A DNA stretch of 64,000 bases, from the NCBI GenBank assembly GCA_044226045.1, contig JBGAHR010000007.1, positions 1 to 64,000 of the forward strand. Reading direction: 5' to 3'. The position numbers were made by a program, and so were the translations under genes. This document shows, piece after piece, positions 24,839-33,610 of this stretch; position 1 is the first letter of the stretch; every line of letters starts with the position of its first letter. The stretch is from Endoryza sp044226045. GTDB lineage: Bacteria > Bacteroidota > Bacteroidia > Chitinophagales > Chitinophagaceae. Below the pieces are notes generated by a model. That model saw nothing but the letters and a program-made list of their open reading frames with translations, did not search any database and was not told where the DNA came from.

Positions 24839-26335
24839 ATGAAGATCAAATCTTTTTTGGCGAAGCCCTTCGCCGGATATATATATAAGTCTATCAAAAA
24901 ACAAATGCATACGGCCCTGGAAGACCAGGACAGGATTTTCCGGGAACTGGTAAAAACAGGCCGCAACACCGAATTCGGAAAAGACCATCGATTTTCCGAT
25001 ATCAGCCGTTTTGAAGACTTTGTCTCGGCCGTACCGGTACGCGACTATGAACAGATCAAGCCCTATATTGAAAAGATCAAACAGGGGCGACACAATGTTC
25101 TATGGAAAGGGAAACCGATCTATTTCGCCAAAACATCCGGAACTACGAGTGGAGTCAAATACATCCCGATCACCAAGGAATCTGTCAACAACCATTTTGG
25201 AACAGCCAGAAACGCGGCGCTCTGCTATGCGGCAGAAACAGGAAACACCCGTTTTCTCGATGGTAAACTGATCTTCCTGTCGGGGTCGCCCGAACTGGAA
25301 AGAGTGGGAGGTATTCCGACGGGCCGGCTGAGCGGGATTTCCAATCATCTTATTCCCAAATATCTTCGAACCAACCAGCTGCCTTCCTATGAAACGAATT
25401 GTATCGAAGACTGGGAAACCAAACTCGACAAGATCGTAGAGGAGACTATTCACCAGAATATGACCATGATCAGCGGTATTCCGCCATGGATGCAGATGTA
25501 TTTTGATGTGTTGATAGAAAGATCCGGTAAAAAAGTAGGGGAACTCTTCCCGAATTTCAGCCTGATGATCCAGGGGGGGGTCAATTTTGAGCCTTATAAA
25601 TCAAAACTTTTCGAAAGTATCGGCAGGAAAGTGGATACCGTAGAAGTTTTCCCTGCCAGTGAGGGCTTTTTCGCGTTCCAGGATACCCAGGAAGCAGAAG
25701 GCCTTTTGCTGAATACCAACGATGGCATCTTTTACGAATTCATTCCTGCCTCTGAAGTCAGCTCTCCTCATCCTACGCGGTTATCGTTGAAGGATGTGAA
25801 AGAGGGCGAGAATTATGCATTGGTTATCTCAAGCAATGCGGGGCTCTGGTCTTATAATATTGGTGATATCGTCAAATTTGTTTCGATCAATCCCTACCGG
25901 ATTATCATCACCGGCCGCACCAAGCACTTTATCTCGGCTTTTGGAGAACATGTGATCGGGGAAGAAGTGGAATACAGTTTGCTCAAAGCAGCCGAAGAAG
26001 AGGGGGTTCATATCACAGAATTTACCGTGGCCCCGCTCATTCAGCAGGGAGAAGGGAAATCATTTCACGAATGGTTTATTGAATTTGAGAGTGCGCCAAA
26101 TGATCTCGAGGAGTTTGCCCGTAAAATAGATGATAACCTTCGCAAGAAAAACGTGTACTACGATGATCTGATCGCCGGAAATATTCTGACTCCTCTGCAT
26201 ATTACGCCCGTAAAGAAAAACGGGTTTATCGATTATATGAAATCGATCGGGAAACTCGGCGGTCAAAACAAAGTACCCCGTCTCAGCAATGACCGCGGTA
26301 TCGCCAGTGAACTGGAAAAGTATGCGGAACAATAA
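24839..26335 (+). CDS. GH3-family acyl-adenylate/amide synthetase-like protein
   Basis: A 498-residue member of the GH3 auxin-responsive promoter family within the ANL adenylating superfamily. The ATP-binding motif FAKTSGTTSGVKYIPIT lies near residues 98-114; later blocks include VFPASEGFFAFQD, YEFIPASE and LWSYNIGDIVKFVSINPYRIIITGRTKHFISAFGEHV. Plant GH3 enzymes conjugate amino acids to carboxylic hormones; the substrate of the bacterial forms is unknown. Common in Bacteroidota and often near isoprenoid or envelope genes, as here with dxr and rseP downstream. Confidence 0.9.
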   Translation: MKIKSFLAKPFAGYIYKSIKKQMHTALEDQDRIFRELVKTGRNTEFGKDHRFSDISRFEDFVSAVPVRDYEQIKPYIEKIKQGRHNVLWKGKPIYFAKTSGTTSGVKYIPITKESVNNHFGTARNAALCYAAETGNTRFLDGKLIFLSGSPELERVGGIPTGRLSGISNHLIPKYLRTNQLPSYETNCIEDWETKLDKIVEETIHQNMTMISGIPPWMQMYFDVLIERSGKKVGELFPNFSLMIQGGVNFEPYKSKLFESIGRKVDTVEVFPASEGFFAFQDTQEAEGLLLNTNDGIFYEFIPASEVSSPHPTRLSLKDVKEGENYALVISSNAGLWSYNIGDIVKFVSINPYRIIITGRTKHFISAFGEHVIGEEVEYSLLKAAEEEGVHITEFTVAPLIQQGEGKSFHEWFIEFESAPNDLEEFARKIDDNLRKKNVYYDDLIAGNILTPLHITPVKKNGFIDYMKSIGKLGGQNKVPRLSNDRGIASELEKYAEQ

Positions 26336-26389
26336 TTACCGACTGAAGGCTGTTTTACGTATTTTTAAAACTTATCGTGTAAACTTTTC

Positions 26390-27559
26390 ATGTCAACCAA
26401 TTTTCCCAAAAAACGAATCGCCATATTTGGATCGACCGGATCAATCGGTACGCAGGCCCTGGATGTGATCAGGTCGAATGCCGCCCTGTTTTCGGCTGAA
26501 GTGCTCACAGCCCAAAGCAATGATGAGTTACTGATACATCAGGCCCTGGAGTTTAATCCCAATGTGGTAGTGATTGGCGATGAGAAAAAATACCAAAGAG
26601 TTAAAGACGCATTAAGGAATACAGACATCAAGGTTTTTGCCGGCGAACAATCGCTGGAAGAGGCCGCGGCACTGGATATATATGATATGATGCTTGCCGC
26701 TATTGTCGGGTTTGCGGGGCTGAAACCCACCCTCAAAGCGGTGGAAATGGGCAAGGCCATCGGGCTCGCCAACAAGGAAACCCTGGTGGTGGCGGGTGAT
26801 ATTGTAATGGAAAACGCGGTCAATAACCGTGTTCCCGTCATTCCGGTTGACTCTGAGCACTCGGCTATTTTCCAATGCCTGGTAGGGGAAACTCGCAACA
26901 AGATCGAGAAAGTGATACTTACTGCTTCCGGCGGGCCTTTCCTGGGTAAAAAGCCCAATTTCCTGGTCAATGTAAAAAGAGATCACGCCCTGCAGCATCC
27001 GAACTGGAGTATGGGCGCGAAAATTTCCATTGATTCCGCCACCCTGATGAATAAAGGTCTCGAGATGATTGAAGCCAAATGGTTGTTTAATCTCAAGCCC
27101 GAACAGATCCAGGTGGTGGTACATCCGCAAAGCATTATTCATAGTATGGTGCAGTTTGAAGATGGAAGTATCAAGGCGCAGATGGGATTACCCGATATGA
27201 AATTACCGATCCAGTATGCCATGGCTTTTCCTCAGCGAATACCCAACTCCTTTCCCCGATACGATTTCAGAAAGCCGGGACAGTTGAATTTCGAAGAGCC
27301 GGATACCAAAACATTCAGAAACCTGGCATTGGCTACCGATGCATTATTCAAGGGTGGCAATGTGCCCTGTGTACTGAATGCCGCCAATGAGATCGCCGTT
27401 TATGCGTTCCTGAGAAACAGAATTGGGTTCCTCGATATGACTGACCTGGTGGAAAGAACCATGAATCATGTCACTTTTATAGAAAAACCCACCCTGGAGG
27501 AATATTTTGAAAGCGATGCGGAGGCGCGTAATTTTGCAGCTTCCTTAATAAAACTATAA
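26390..27559 (+). CDS. dxr: 1-deoxy-D-xylulose 5-phosphate reductoisomerase
   Basis: The 389-residue enzyme has the NADPH-binding GSTGSIGTQALDVIR near residue 14 and the hallmark blocks ANKETLVVAGD, VDSEHSAIFQCL, LTASGGPF, HPNWSMGAKISIDSATLMNKGLEMIEA and VVHPQSIIHSMV. It catalyses the committed step of the MEP isoprenoid pathway, forming 2-C-methyl-D-erythritol 4-phosphate. Length is normal. It follows the GH3 gene by 54 bases and precedes rseP by ~137 bases. Confidence 0.98.
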   Translation: MSTNFPKKRIAIFGSTGSIGTQALDVIRSNAALFSAEVLTAQSNDELLIHQALEFNPNVVVIGDEKKYQRVKDALRNTDIKVFAGEQSLEEAAALDIYDMMLAAIVGFAGLKPTLKAVEMGKAIGLANKETLVVAGDIVMENAVNNRVPVIPVDSEHSAIFQCLVGETRNKIEKVILTASGGPFLGKKPNFLVNVKRDHALQHPNWSMGAKISIDSATLMNKGLEMIEAKWLFNLKPEQIQVVVHPQSIIHSMVQFEDGSIKAQMGLPDMKLPIQYAMAFPQRIPNSFPRYDFRKPGQLNFEEPDTKTFRNLALATDALFKGGNVPCVLNAANEIAVYAFLRNRIGFLDMTDLVERTMNHVTFIEKPTLEEYFESDAEARNFAASLIKL

Positions 27560-27695
27560 GAATCACTTCCTTCTTCCATCCAAACTAAAAGAACCCCAAC
27601 TTCGTTATATATTGCCGGTTTTATTTGAATGGTTTTGACAGGTGCCTGATTCACCGATATTTGGAAAAAGTTTAAATTATTTATTAGCATTACAC

Positions 27696-29066
27696 ATGGT
27701 TCTACTAGCGATAAATTGGTCTGAGGTTGGCATCAAGGCCGCCCAGTTGGTTCTCTCCTTATCCATCCTGGTTGTTCTTCATGAATTGGGTCATTTTCTC
27801 CCCGCCAAATGGTTCAAGTGCCGGGTTGAGAAATTCTACCTGTTCTTTGATCCCTGGTTTTCACTGGTAAAAAAGAAAGTGGGCGAAACCATTTATGGTA
27901 TCGGCTGGCTTCCTCTTGGAGGGTATGTGAAAATTTCCGGTATGATAGATGAGAGTATGGACAAGGAACAGATGAGTCAGCCGGCACAGCCCTGGGAATT
28001 TCGGGCAAAGCCAGCCTGGCAAAGACTGATCATCATGGTAGGAGGGGTAACGGTTAACCTTATCCTCGGCTTTTTTCTTTTCGCCATGATCCTAACCATT
28101 TGGGGTGAGCGGAAACTTCCGATGAGCCAGTTGAAATATGGAGTGGATATTAACTCCATCAGCGATTCCGTAGGACTGAAAAATGGCGACCGGATCGTTA
28201 GTCTCGATAACAAACCCGTTAATGATTTTTACAGTCTTACCACAGACATTATTCTGGAAGAAGTGAAAACGGTACAGGTTGACCGGGATGGTCAGCAGAT
28301 CAGCCTTACGCTTCCGAAGGGTACCATTCGTCGCTTGATCAAAACAAAATCACAGTTTGTCAGCCCTCGATGCCTCGCTATCGTAGATACGGTGATCAAC
28401 AGGGATACCGGGTTTTTTACGCCCAGGCGTTTTACGCAGGATATGCTGAAGAAAGGAGACCGGATTGTTCAAATGGGTGAGTTTCCCATCACCTATTATG
28501 ATGAGGTAAGGAAAGTCAGAAAGAATTTCAAGAACCAGGAAGTGAGCCTGAAAGTGCTCAGAGCAAACGATACTGTTATCGTAAAAGCGATGACGGATTC
28601 TATCGGAGCGATCGGCTTTTTAAGTGACGGAGAGGAACTGAACGGTGCCTATAAGCAGAAGTATGGTGTTTTCGAAGCCATACCTCAGGGTATCCGTAAA
28701 GGATGGAGAACACTGGTGATGAATATCAAGAATTTCAAATTGCTGTTCACCTCCGACGAAGTAAAAACCAGCGAATCGCTGGGAAGCTTTATCAGTATCG
28801 GCTCTTATTTTGCCCCCAAATGGGATTGGGAGGTATTTTGGAGTATGACTGCCCTGTTGAGCATTGTGCTTGCCTTTATGAACATCCTTCCGATTCCGGC
28901 CTTGGATGGAGGGCATGTCATTTTTACACTCTATGAGATGATCACCGGCCGTAAACCCAGCGATAAATTCATGGAATATGCCCAAATAGTCGGTATGGTG
29001 CTCCTTTTAGGACTTATGGCATACGCTTTGGGACTGGATGTGTTCAGGATATTTAAGAAAGGATAG
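27696..29066 (+). CDS. rseP: Site-2 protease RseP
   Basis: From the ATG at 27696 the 456-residue protein starts MVLLAINWSEVGIKAAQLVL, a transmembrane helix carrying HELGH (residues 29-33), the zinc-protease HExxH motif. One or two PDZ-like domains follow (for example GLKNGDRIVSLDNKPVNDF and MLKKGDRIVQMGEFPI). The third metal ligand lies in NILPIPALDGGHVIF (LDG motif) near the C-terminus. RseP cleaves anti-sigma factors and signal peptides inside the membrane. An upstream GTG-initiated extension to 27642 exists but would place a hydrophilic stretch before the first helix, so I prefer 27696. Confidence 0.95.
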   Translation: MVLLAINWSEVGIKAAQLVLSLSILVVLHELGHFLPAKWFKCRVEKFYLFFDPWFSLVKKKVGETIYGIGWLPLGGYVKISGMIDESMDKEQMSQPAQPWEFRAKPAWQRLIIMVGGVTVNLILGFFLFAMILTIWGERKLPMSQLKYGVDINSISDSVGLKNGDRIVSLDNKPVNDFYSLTTDIILEEVKTVQVDRDGQQISLTLPKGTIRRLIKTKSQFVSPRCLAIVDTVINRDTGFFTPRRFTQDMLKKGDRIVQMGEFPITYYDEVRKVRKNFKNQEVSLKVLRANDTVIVKAMTDSIGAIGFLSDGEELNGAYKQKYGVFEAIPQGIRKGWRTLVMNIKNFKLLFTSDEVKTSESLGSFISIGSYFAPKWDWEVFWSMTALLSIVLAFMNILPIPALDGGHVIFTLYEMITGRKPSDKFMEYAQIVGMVLLLGLMAYALGLDVFRIFKKG

Positions 29067-29070
29067 TTTG

Positions 29071-29197
29071 GGTTTATCGTTTCACGTTTCACGTTTCACG
29101 TTTCTTTATTTTCGGGAAGAGACCGGATAAGACTAAAAACTTGGATTAAGAAACGATAAACCTGAAACGATAAACCTGAAACGATAAACGATAAACG
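29071..29197. repeat. Inverted word array, family CGTTTATCG/CGATAAACG (locus 2)
   Basis: Left arm 29071-29104 (gtttatcgtttcacgtttcacg...) and right arm 29151-29197 (aaacgataaacctgaaacg, then acgataaacgataaacg) are complementary across a 46-bp spacer. The right arm ends three bases before the tmRNA 5' end, so it occupies the space where a promoter would be expected. Confidence 0.7.
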
Positions 29198-29200
29198 CAA

Positions 29201-29577
29201 GGGGGTGTTTTGGTTTTGACAGCATAGATCTTTGAAAGTGTAAGCATGTCGTGCGTTGGATAATTAGCACGTTAATCTGAATATTCAAACACTAAATGGC
29301 AATACTCAGTATGCCATGGCTGCGTAATCAGTGATTATACAGTCATTTGGGCCGCGTTGAGCCGGTTGGTCTGTTACCACGCTCCGCCGCCGACTTAAAC
29401 AAACAAAACAGGCTGCTGTCATCGAAGGCTGTGACGATGGCAAAAGACCCATACAGCTAAGAACAAGGTTGGTTTGTTGTTCCCCTGCCTTGTTCCGACA
29501 AACAATGAGCAAATAAACATGTAGAAAGCTTTTGGAGAATATGTTTGGACACCGGTTCGAGTCCGGTCACCTCCACC
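29201..29577 (+). ncRNA. ssrA: tmRNA
   Basis: The 5' end GGGGGTG pairs with CACCTCC near the 3' end (29568-29574) to make a 7-bp acceptor stem with one G-U. The T arm GGACACCGGTTCGAGTCCGG is present, and the 3' end runs A-C-C with no complete encoded CCA. The tag reading frame GGC AAT ACT CAG TAT GCC ATG GCT GCG TAA (29298-29327) encodes GNTQYAMAA, preceded by the alanine supplied by the charged tmRNA. tmRNA rescues stalled ribosomes with SmpB, which is not encoded in the window. About 377 nt is normal for Bacteroidota. Confidence 0.95.
29298..29327 (+). other. tmRNA tag-peptide frame (GNTQYAMAA)
   Basis: Nine sense codons plus TAA inside ssrA. The hydrophobic end AMAA is the degradation signal recognised by ClpXP-type proteases; most relatives end in ALAA or AAA. 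Confidence 0.9.
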
Positions 29578-29580
29578 CTT

Positions 29581-29797
29581 GCCCGCCGAAGCTCGTCAGA
29601 GCGAAGGCGGGCTTTTTTCATTCGAAGCTCGTCAGAGCGAAGGCGGACTTTTTTATTCCCCAAAGCTCCTCAGAGCGAAGGCGGACTTTTTTATTCCCCA
29701 AAGCTCCTCAGAGCGAAGGCGGGTTTCACCCTCCGAAGCTCGTCAGAGCGAAGGTTGGTTTCACCCTCCGAAGCTCGTCAGAGCGAAGGAGGGCTTT
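29581..29797. repeat. Six-unit, ~36-bp-period terminator-like array after tmRNA
   Basis: Six copies of GAAGCTCGTCAGAGCGAAGG (two with CTCCTC in place of CTCGTC) start near 29588, 29624, 29662, 29700, 29734 and 29770. The core folds as GCTC-GTCA-GAGC. Unit 1 is bracketed by GCCCGCC/GGCGGGC plus six Ts and unit 6 by CCCTCC/GGAGGG plus seven Ts, so each end is a full intrinsic terminator; the middle units have T-runs but imperfect outer stems. The array ends both tmRNA (rightward) and the convergent ATPase gene (leftward). It is not a CRISPR array: there are no unique spacers of uniform length. Confidence 0.8.
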
Positions 29798-29812
29798 TTT
29801 TGTACCGTCTTT

Positions 29813-31129
29813 TCAAAATCGAGCCTGTTCAATAATCTGCCATAATTCAGAGATTGCATATAAAGGCAGATTGATCATCCAATTTTGTTCACGGTAATCT
29901 GACATAGAAGTTCGTATGGCCGTTTTGGGATGATATTTATCGACATAAACTTTCAGGCTTTTTGATTTGAGATTTTCTTGAGCTTTTACTTCAACAGGCA
30001 CTACCTGACCGGAGTACTGTATCAAAAAATCAATTTCGGAACGCACATTTTCCGGTGACCAGTAATAAATACCCGCGTTTTTCTTAGTTATTAACTGTTG
30101 TAAAACAAATTGTTCGGTGAGAGATCCTTTGAACTCCTCAAAAATTCGATTGCCTTCCAGTATTGTTCGAGCATCCAAATCGGTCATCGCAGCCAACAAA
30201 CCAACGTCTGAGAGAAATAATTTGAATGCACTTATATTTTCGTATGACTTCAAAGGGATCGCAGGTTTATCCGTATTGTTCACTTTATGTATAAGTCCAC
30301 AATCTATTAACCAATTCATGGCCAGTTCATATTCTCTTGCCCTTGCACCTTGCCTGATTAAGCCATAAATAAATTTTCGGTTTTCTTTGGCTAATTGAGA
30401 TGGAATAGAATTCCAAAGCATTCGAATTCGAGGTACAATCTCACTCGGGGCGTGTTTTGAAAAGTCATGTTCATAGGCGATTAGTATTTTTTTTTGTATT
30501 TCTCTGATTTTTGTATAATCGACATTTTGTGAAAATGATAGTACTGATTCAGGCATTCCTCCTACATAATAATACTGTTTAAGAAGCTCGATATATTTAC
30601 TGCTGAATGTTTTGATTAATGCCCAATCTTGTTTTTTTAATAAGTCTGCAAGTGGCTGTTGATTTACTGCTTCCAGAAATTCTAAAAAATCAAGAGGATA
30701 CAGATCCATAAAATCAACCTTGCCAACGGGAAAAGATGTTTTTCCGCCTAAGGCTACTCCTAATAGCGAACCCGCTGCCATTACATGATAGTCCGGGGCG
30801 TTCTCTTGAAAATACTTTAAAGCCGTGATGGCTCCGGGCGCTTCCTGGATTTCATCTAAAATAAGCAAGGTGTTTTTGGGTTCAATAGTCACCCCCGTTT
30901 CAATCTGTAATGCAGTGATAATTCGGTTAACATTGTAGTTCTCGCTAAAAAGTGTTCTTAATATGGGATTACTTTCAAAGTTCACATAAGCGCATTTTTC
31001 GTACTCATTGCGACCAAATTCTTTCATCAACCAGGTTTTTCCAACCTGGCGAGCACCTCGAATAATTAATGGCTTTCGGTCGGCCAATGTCTTCCAGGCG
31101 GTCAAATAGTTAATTTCCCTGCGGTTCAT
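29813..31129 (-). CDS. AAA ATPase with C-terminal DUF4143 (nuclease-fold) domain
   Basis: The 438-residue protein has Walker A GARQVGKT at residues 25-32, Walker B LLILDEIQEAPG, then the DUF4143 region. That region holds VRSEIDFLIQYSGQVVPVEVKAQ, a D...ExK arrangement like restriction-endonuclease folds. Such proteins are very common in Bacteroidota, are often mobile or in multiple copies, and have no firm function. Its DNA is clearly AT-richer than its neighbours, which hints at acquisition by transfer. It converges on the tmRNA terminator array. Confidence 0.9.
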   Translation of the reverse strand: MNRREINYLTAWKTLADRKPLIIRGARQVGKTWLMKEFGRNEYEKCAYVNFESNPILRTLFSENYNVNRIITALQIETGVTIEPKNTLLILDEIQEAPGAITALKYFQENAPDYHVMAAGSLLGVALGGKTSFPVGKVDFMDLYPLDFLEFLEAVNQQPLADLLKKQDWALIKTFSSKYIELLKQYYYVGGMPESVLSFSQNVDYTKIREIQKKILIAYEHDFSKHAPSEIVPRIRMLWNSIPSQLAKENRKFIYGLIRQGARAREYELAMNWLIDCGLIHKVNNTDKPAIPLKSYENISAFKLFLSDVGLLAAMTDLDARTILEGNRIFEEFKGSLTEQFVLQQLITKKNAGIYYWSPENVRSEIDFLIQYSGQVVPVEVKAQENLKSKSLKVYVDKYHPKTAIRTSMSDYREQNWMINLPLYAISELWQIIEQARF

Positions 31130-31631
31130 AAAAAGGGTTTTATGTACTTATTAATGCTCTAATTTACATTTATATGTACGAATAGGTGCAATAATGACAA
31201 AAAAATAACTGAAATTGGCACAGCCATGTAGTTTTCTTTTAGGGGTATAGTTAAGTATTTTATTATAAAACTTTGTATTTCAATATTTTACTGTTATTTG
31301 ATGGGTGTTTAAAAATAGCCCTATCTGTTTATAAAGTAATTGCATTTATAATATGTAAAATTGAAACCCTTACTTTTTGGCACATGGCTGTTCTTTTGAA
31401 TTGTGTATCATATCAATGACTGGAGTTTGTCTCTTTTGATCAACCGAAAACGGTCGACAACCTTTTGCAAGTAAAGAAAAGATAACCGGTAACTAAGTAG
31501 TAAGTACTACGCCCGTTACTATATTCTACTTAATGCAAAAAAGTTAAAATGACAGGTATGTGATACGGGAATATTATTTCGTTCCTTGTTGTGATACCAG
31601 TATTCTATTCCCTAACCCCATCTTTTGTCTG
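31130..31631. other. ~500-bp AT-rich divergent intergenic region
   Basis: Lies between the ATPase and the T9SS-cargo gene. It holds an extended dyad, GTAAC...GTAGTA-AG-TACTAC...GTTAC (31489-31519). A frame runs from 31560 into the T9SS gene but has no signal-peptide character before 31632. A single ATTCCCTA at 31607-31614 is probably coincidental. No confident promoter or RNA. Confidence 0.4.
31489..31519. promoter_or_regulatory. Extended dyad upstream of the T9SS-cargo gene
   Basis: Inner perfect inverted repeat GTAGTA-AG-TACTAC (31497-31510) is nested in an outer pair GTAAC (31489-31493) / GTTAC (31515-31519). Its position about 110 bases before the likely start fits an operator or a leader hairpin; the factor is unknown. 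Confidence 0.35.
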
Positions 31632-33281
31632 ATGTATCGAATTTTAGATCTTACCCGGATTTACTCGTTCAGAATTCTATTTACGTTTGCGCTTGTTGTT
31701 TATGCTTACGCTTTACAGGCGCAATGTACTGCAAGCACCGCAGCTACCTCTTATACCAGTAATAACGGCAGCAGGGGCGCTATGTTCAATATTACAGCCG
31801 GCCCAAACCCCGTTACTGTTACCAGTTTTGATGTTAACCTTTATGGCGGCACAACCGCCCGATACGAAATTTACTATAAGGCTGGTTCGTATGTAGGATC
31901 AGAAACGGCAGCAGCTAACTGGACAATGGCGGGAGGTGTTAATAATTTGTACGTTTCTGCTAATAATGTACCAACTCCTATACCCATTCCGTTGAGCATT
32001 ACAATCCCCGCCGGTGCAACTTATGGATTTTACATTACCAATACGGCTTCGGGCGGATTAAACTACACCACTTCTGCAGTCGGCAATGTAACCCTTGCCA
32101 GCAACAGCGATCTTACGCTTATCGGCGGTGTAGGGAAAGCTTATCCTTTCAGTTCAACTTATTCATACCGGCTTATCAATTGTACGGTGCATTATTATAC
32201 CGGTAGTATTTCCGAAAGCAGTACTCTGGCAACGGCTACCACAACAAGTCCTGCCTTTACCCAGAATGGCAGCGGCAGTACGTTATATAGCAGCGCCTGC
32301 GATGCCCTGATCGCGAAAGTAACTGGTACCGGTGGTTCTCCGGTTGGCGGAAGTACCGTGGCCAGGGTGTGGGTGGATGCTGTACAGCCGGTACAATATG
32401 TGAAACGGCATTACCAGGTATCCCCGGCAGTGGATGGCTCGGGAAGAGTAACACTCTATTTTACGGATGCAGAATTTAATGCATTTAATACACAAAGCCC
32501 GGCACCGGCGTTATTGTTACCGGTGAGCACTGATCCCGGCACCATTGCCAGCCGGAAAGCGAATCTGCTTATTGAAAGGCGTCCTGGCAGCAGCAGCGAC
32601 AATACCGGTAAACCCAATACTTATTCCGGAACACCGGAAACCATCAATCCCTCCGATGCAGACATTGTATGGAACAGCACTGCCAGTCGCTGGGAAGTAA
32701 GCTTTGATGTTTCAGGGTTCAGTGGCTTTTTTGTAAAAACCTCTTCCTTCATGTTACCGCTGGAGTTGTTAAACTTCAATGCCAGACGTATCAACAATAC
32801 GGTCAATCTGCAATGGCAAACCGCACAGGAAGTAAATACCCGCTCATTCATTGTTGAACGGAGTACTGATGGTTCCAGCTTTACAGAAATTGCCACTATA
32901 GCCGCAAAAGGAAAAGGCAATAATTTTTATGTGTACAATGATGCTTATAGCTTGGGAACACCATCGTATTACCGGCTTAAAATGACCGATCTGGATAACC
33001 AATACAAATACTCTAAGATAGTATGGGTTGCGGGTGTCGGCGATAAAGAAGGCGCGTTACTGGTTGTGTATCCTACCCTGGTAAACGGCAATACCCCCAT
33101 AACTATCAAAAGTAATGTCGAACCGGGCACCAAGGCTTTGTTTACTGATATCAGCGGCCGAACGCTGCGCGTAATTACAATTAACCATACAGTAGAAACC
33201 ATAGATATCAGTCAGTTTTCCAAAGGCGTATATTTTCTAAGACTGGGTAATGGGGCTGTACAAAAAATAATTAAAGAATAG
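31632..33281 (+). CDS. Secreted protein with T9SS type A C-terminal sorting domain
   Basis: From Met at 31632 the product has a basic start and hydrophobic segment (YSFRILFTFALVVYAYALQAQ) that looks like a signal peptide cleaved after AQA. The middle (~25-380) is Thr/Ser/Asn-rich beta structure without recognised catalytic motifs. A block PLELLNFNARRINNTVNLQWQTAQEVNTRSFIVERSTDG is the fibronectin-like module usually preceding the sorting signal. The end, YPTLVNGNTPITIKS...ISQFSKGVYFLRLGNGAVQKIIKE, is a type A Por sorting domain. It should be exported by SPI, then T9SS, and attached to the surface or released. Role unknown, possibly adhesin. Confidence 0.85.
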   Translation: MYRILDLTRIYSFRILFTFALVVYAYALQAQCTASTAATSYTSNNGSRGAMFNITAGPNPVTVTSFDVNLYGGTTARYEIYYKAGSYVGSETAAANWTMAGGVNNLYVSANNVPTPIPIPLSITIPAGATYGFYITNTASGGLNYTTSAVGNVTLASNSDLTLIGGVGKAYPFSSTYSYRLINCTVHYYTGSISESSTLATATTTSPAFTQNGSGSTLYSSACDALIAKVTGTGGSPVGGSTVARVWVDAVQPVQYVKRHYQVSPAVDGSGRVTLYFTDAEFNAFNTQSPAPALLLPVSTDPGTIASRKANLLIERRPGSSSDNTGKPNTYSGTPETINPSDADIVWNSTASRWEVSFDVSGFSGFFVKTSSFMLPLELLNFNARRINNTVNLQWQTAQEVNTRSFIVERSTDGSSFTEIATIAAKGKGNNFYVYNDAYSLGTPSYYRLKMTDLDNQYKYSKIVWVAGVGDKEGALLVVYPTLVNGNTPITIKSNVEPGTKALFTDISGRTLRVITINHTVETIDISQFSKGVYFLRLGNGAVQKIIKE

Positions 33282-33393
33282 TTGCTACAGAAAAGCTGTT
33301 GTGATCATAGAAATTTGTTTATATAGTTATTGGTAGTCGATGCATGATTGACTAGTTCCAAGAAATGGTGCTGCAATTTGTTGGAGACACCGA

Positions 33394-33428
33394 AAAGAAA
33401 GCCTTGTTAAGCAAGGCTTTCTTTATTT
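33394..33428 (+). terminator. Strong Rho-independent terminator after the T9SS-cargo gene
   Basis: AAAGAAAGCCTTG (33394-33406) and CAAGGCTTTCTTT (33412-33424) form a perfect 13-bp stem with a 5-base loop, followed by ATTTAT. Confidence 0.85.
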
Positions 33429-33490
33429 ATAGCCAGAAAGAGCATGACTTGCACAGCTTGGCAAAAGTTTCCGGGCGGTTCAATGCAGGC

Positions 33491-33568
33491 GCGGGAGTGG
33501 GAGCGAGAGCGGGAAGAGAAAGGGAAAGGGAAACGGAAACAGAAACGGAAACAGAAACGGAAAAGGGG
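33491..33568. repeat. Polypurine hexamer array (GA-rich)
   Basis: Thirteen consecutive hexamers such as GCGGGA, GTGGGA, GCGAGA, AGGGAA, ACGGAA, ACAGAA fill exactly 78 bp. The first four are of the GCGRGA type and the rest drift to ACRGAA. The same hexamer family recurs at 63314-63391 and inside the inverted-repeat elements. It is almost purely G/A on one strand. Any frame through it gives a Arg/Glu/Thr repeat with no sign of being a gene. Confidence 0.85.
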
Positions 33569-33610
33569 ATTACAGTTCTTTCCAGTTGTAATCGCATTGG
33601 CTCATTGACG

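Noticed and set aside
29540..29577. A separate tRNA gene suggested by GGTTCGAGTCC
   Set aside because: It is the T arm of tmRNA; there is no complete tRNA body upstream of it.
29581..29797. CRISPR-like array (36-bp period)
   Set aside because: Repeats are separated only by T-rich terminator tails, not by unique spacers of constant length; no cas genes are nearby.
29545..29897. Frames of 88-121 residues downstream of tmRNA
   Set aside because: Direct translations of the terminator-like array (Ser-Ser-Glu-Arg-Arg repeats).
31607..31614. ATTCCCTA before the T9SS-cargo gene as another operator of the LuxR-type regulator
   Set aside because: Single copy, without the 21-22 bp partner; about two such 8-mers are expected by chance in 64 kb.
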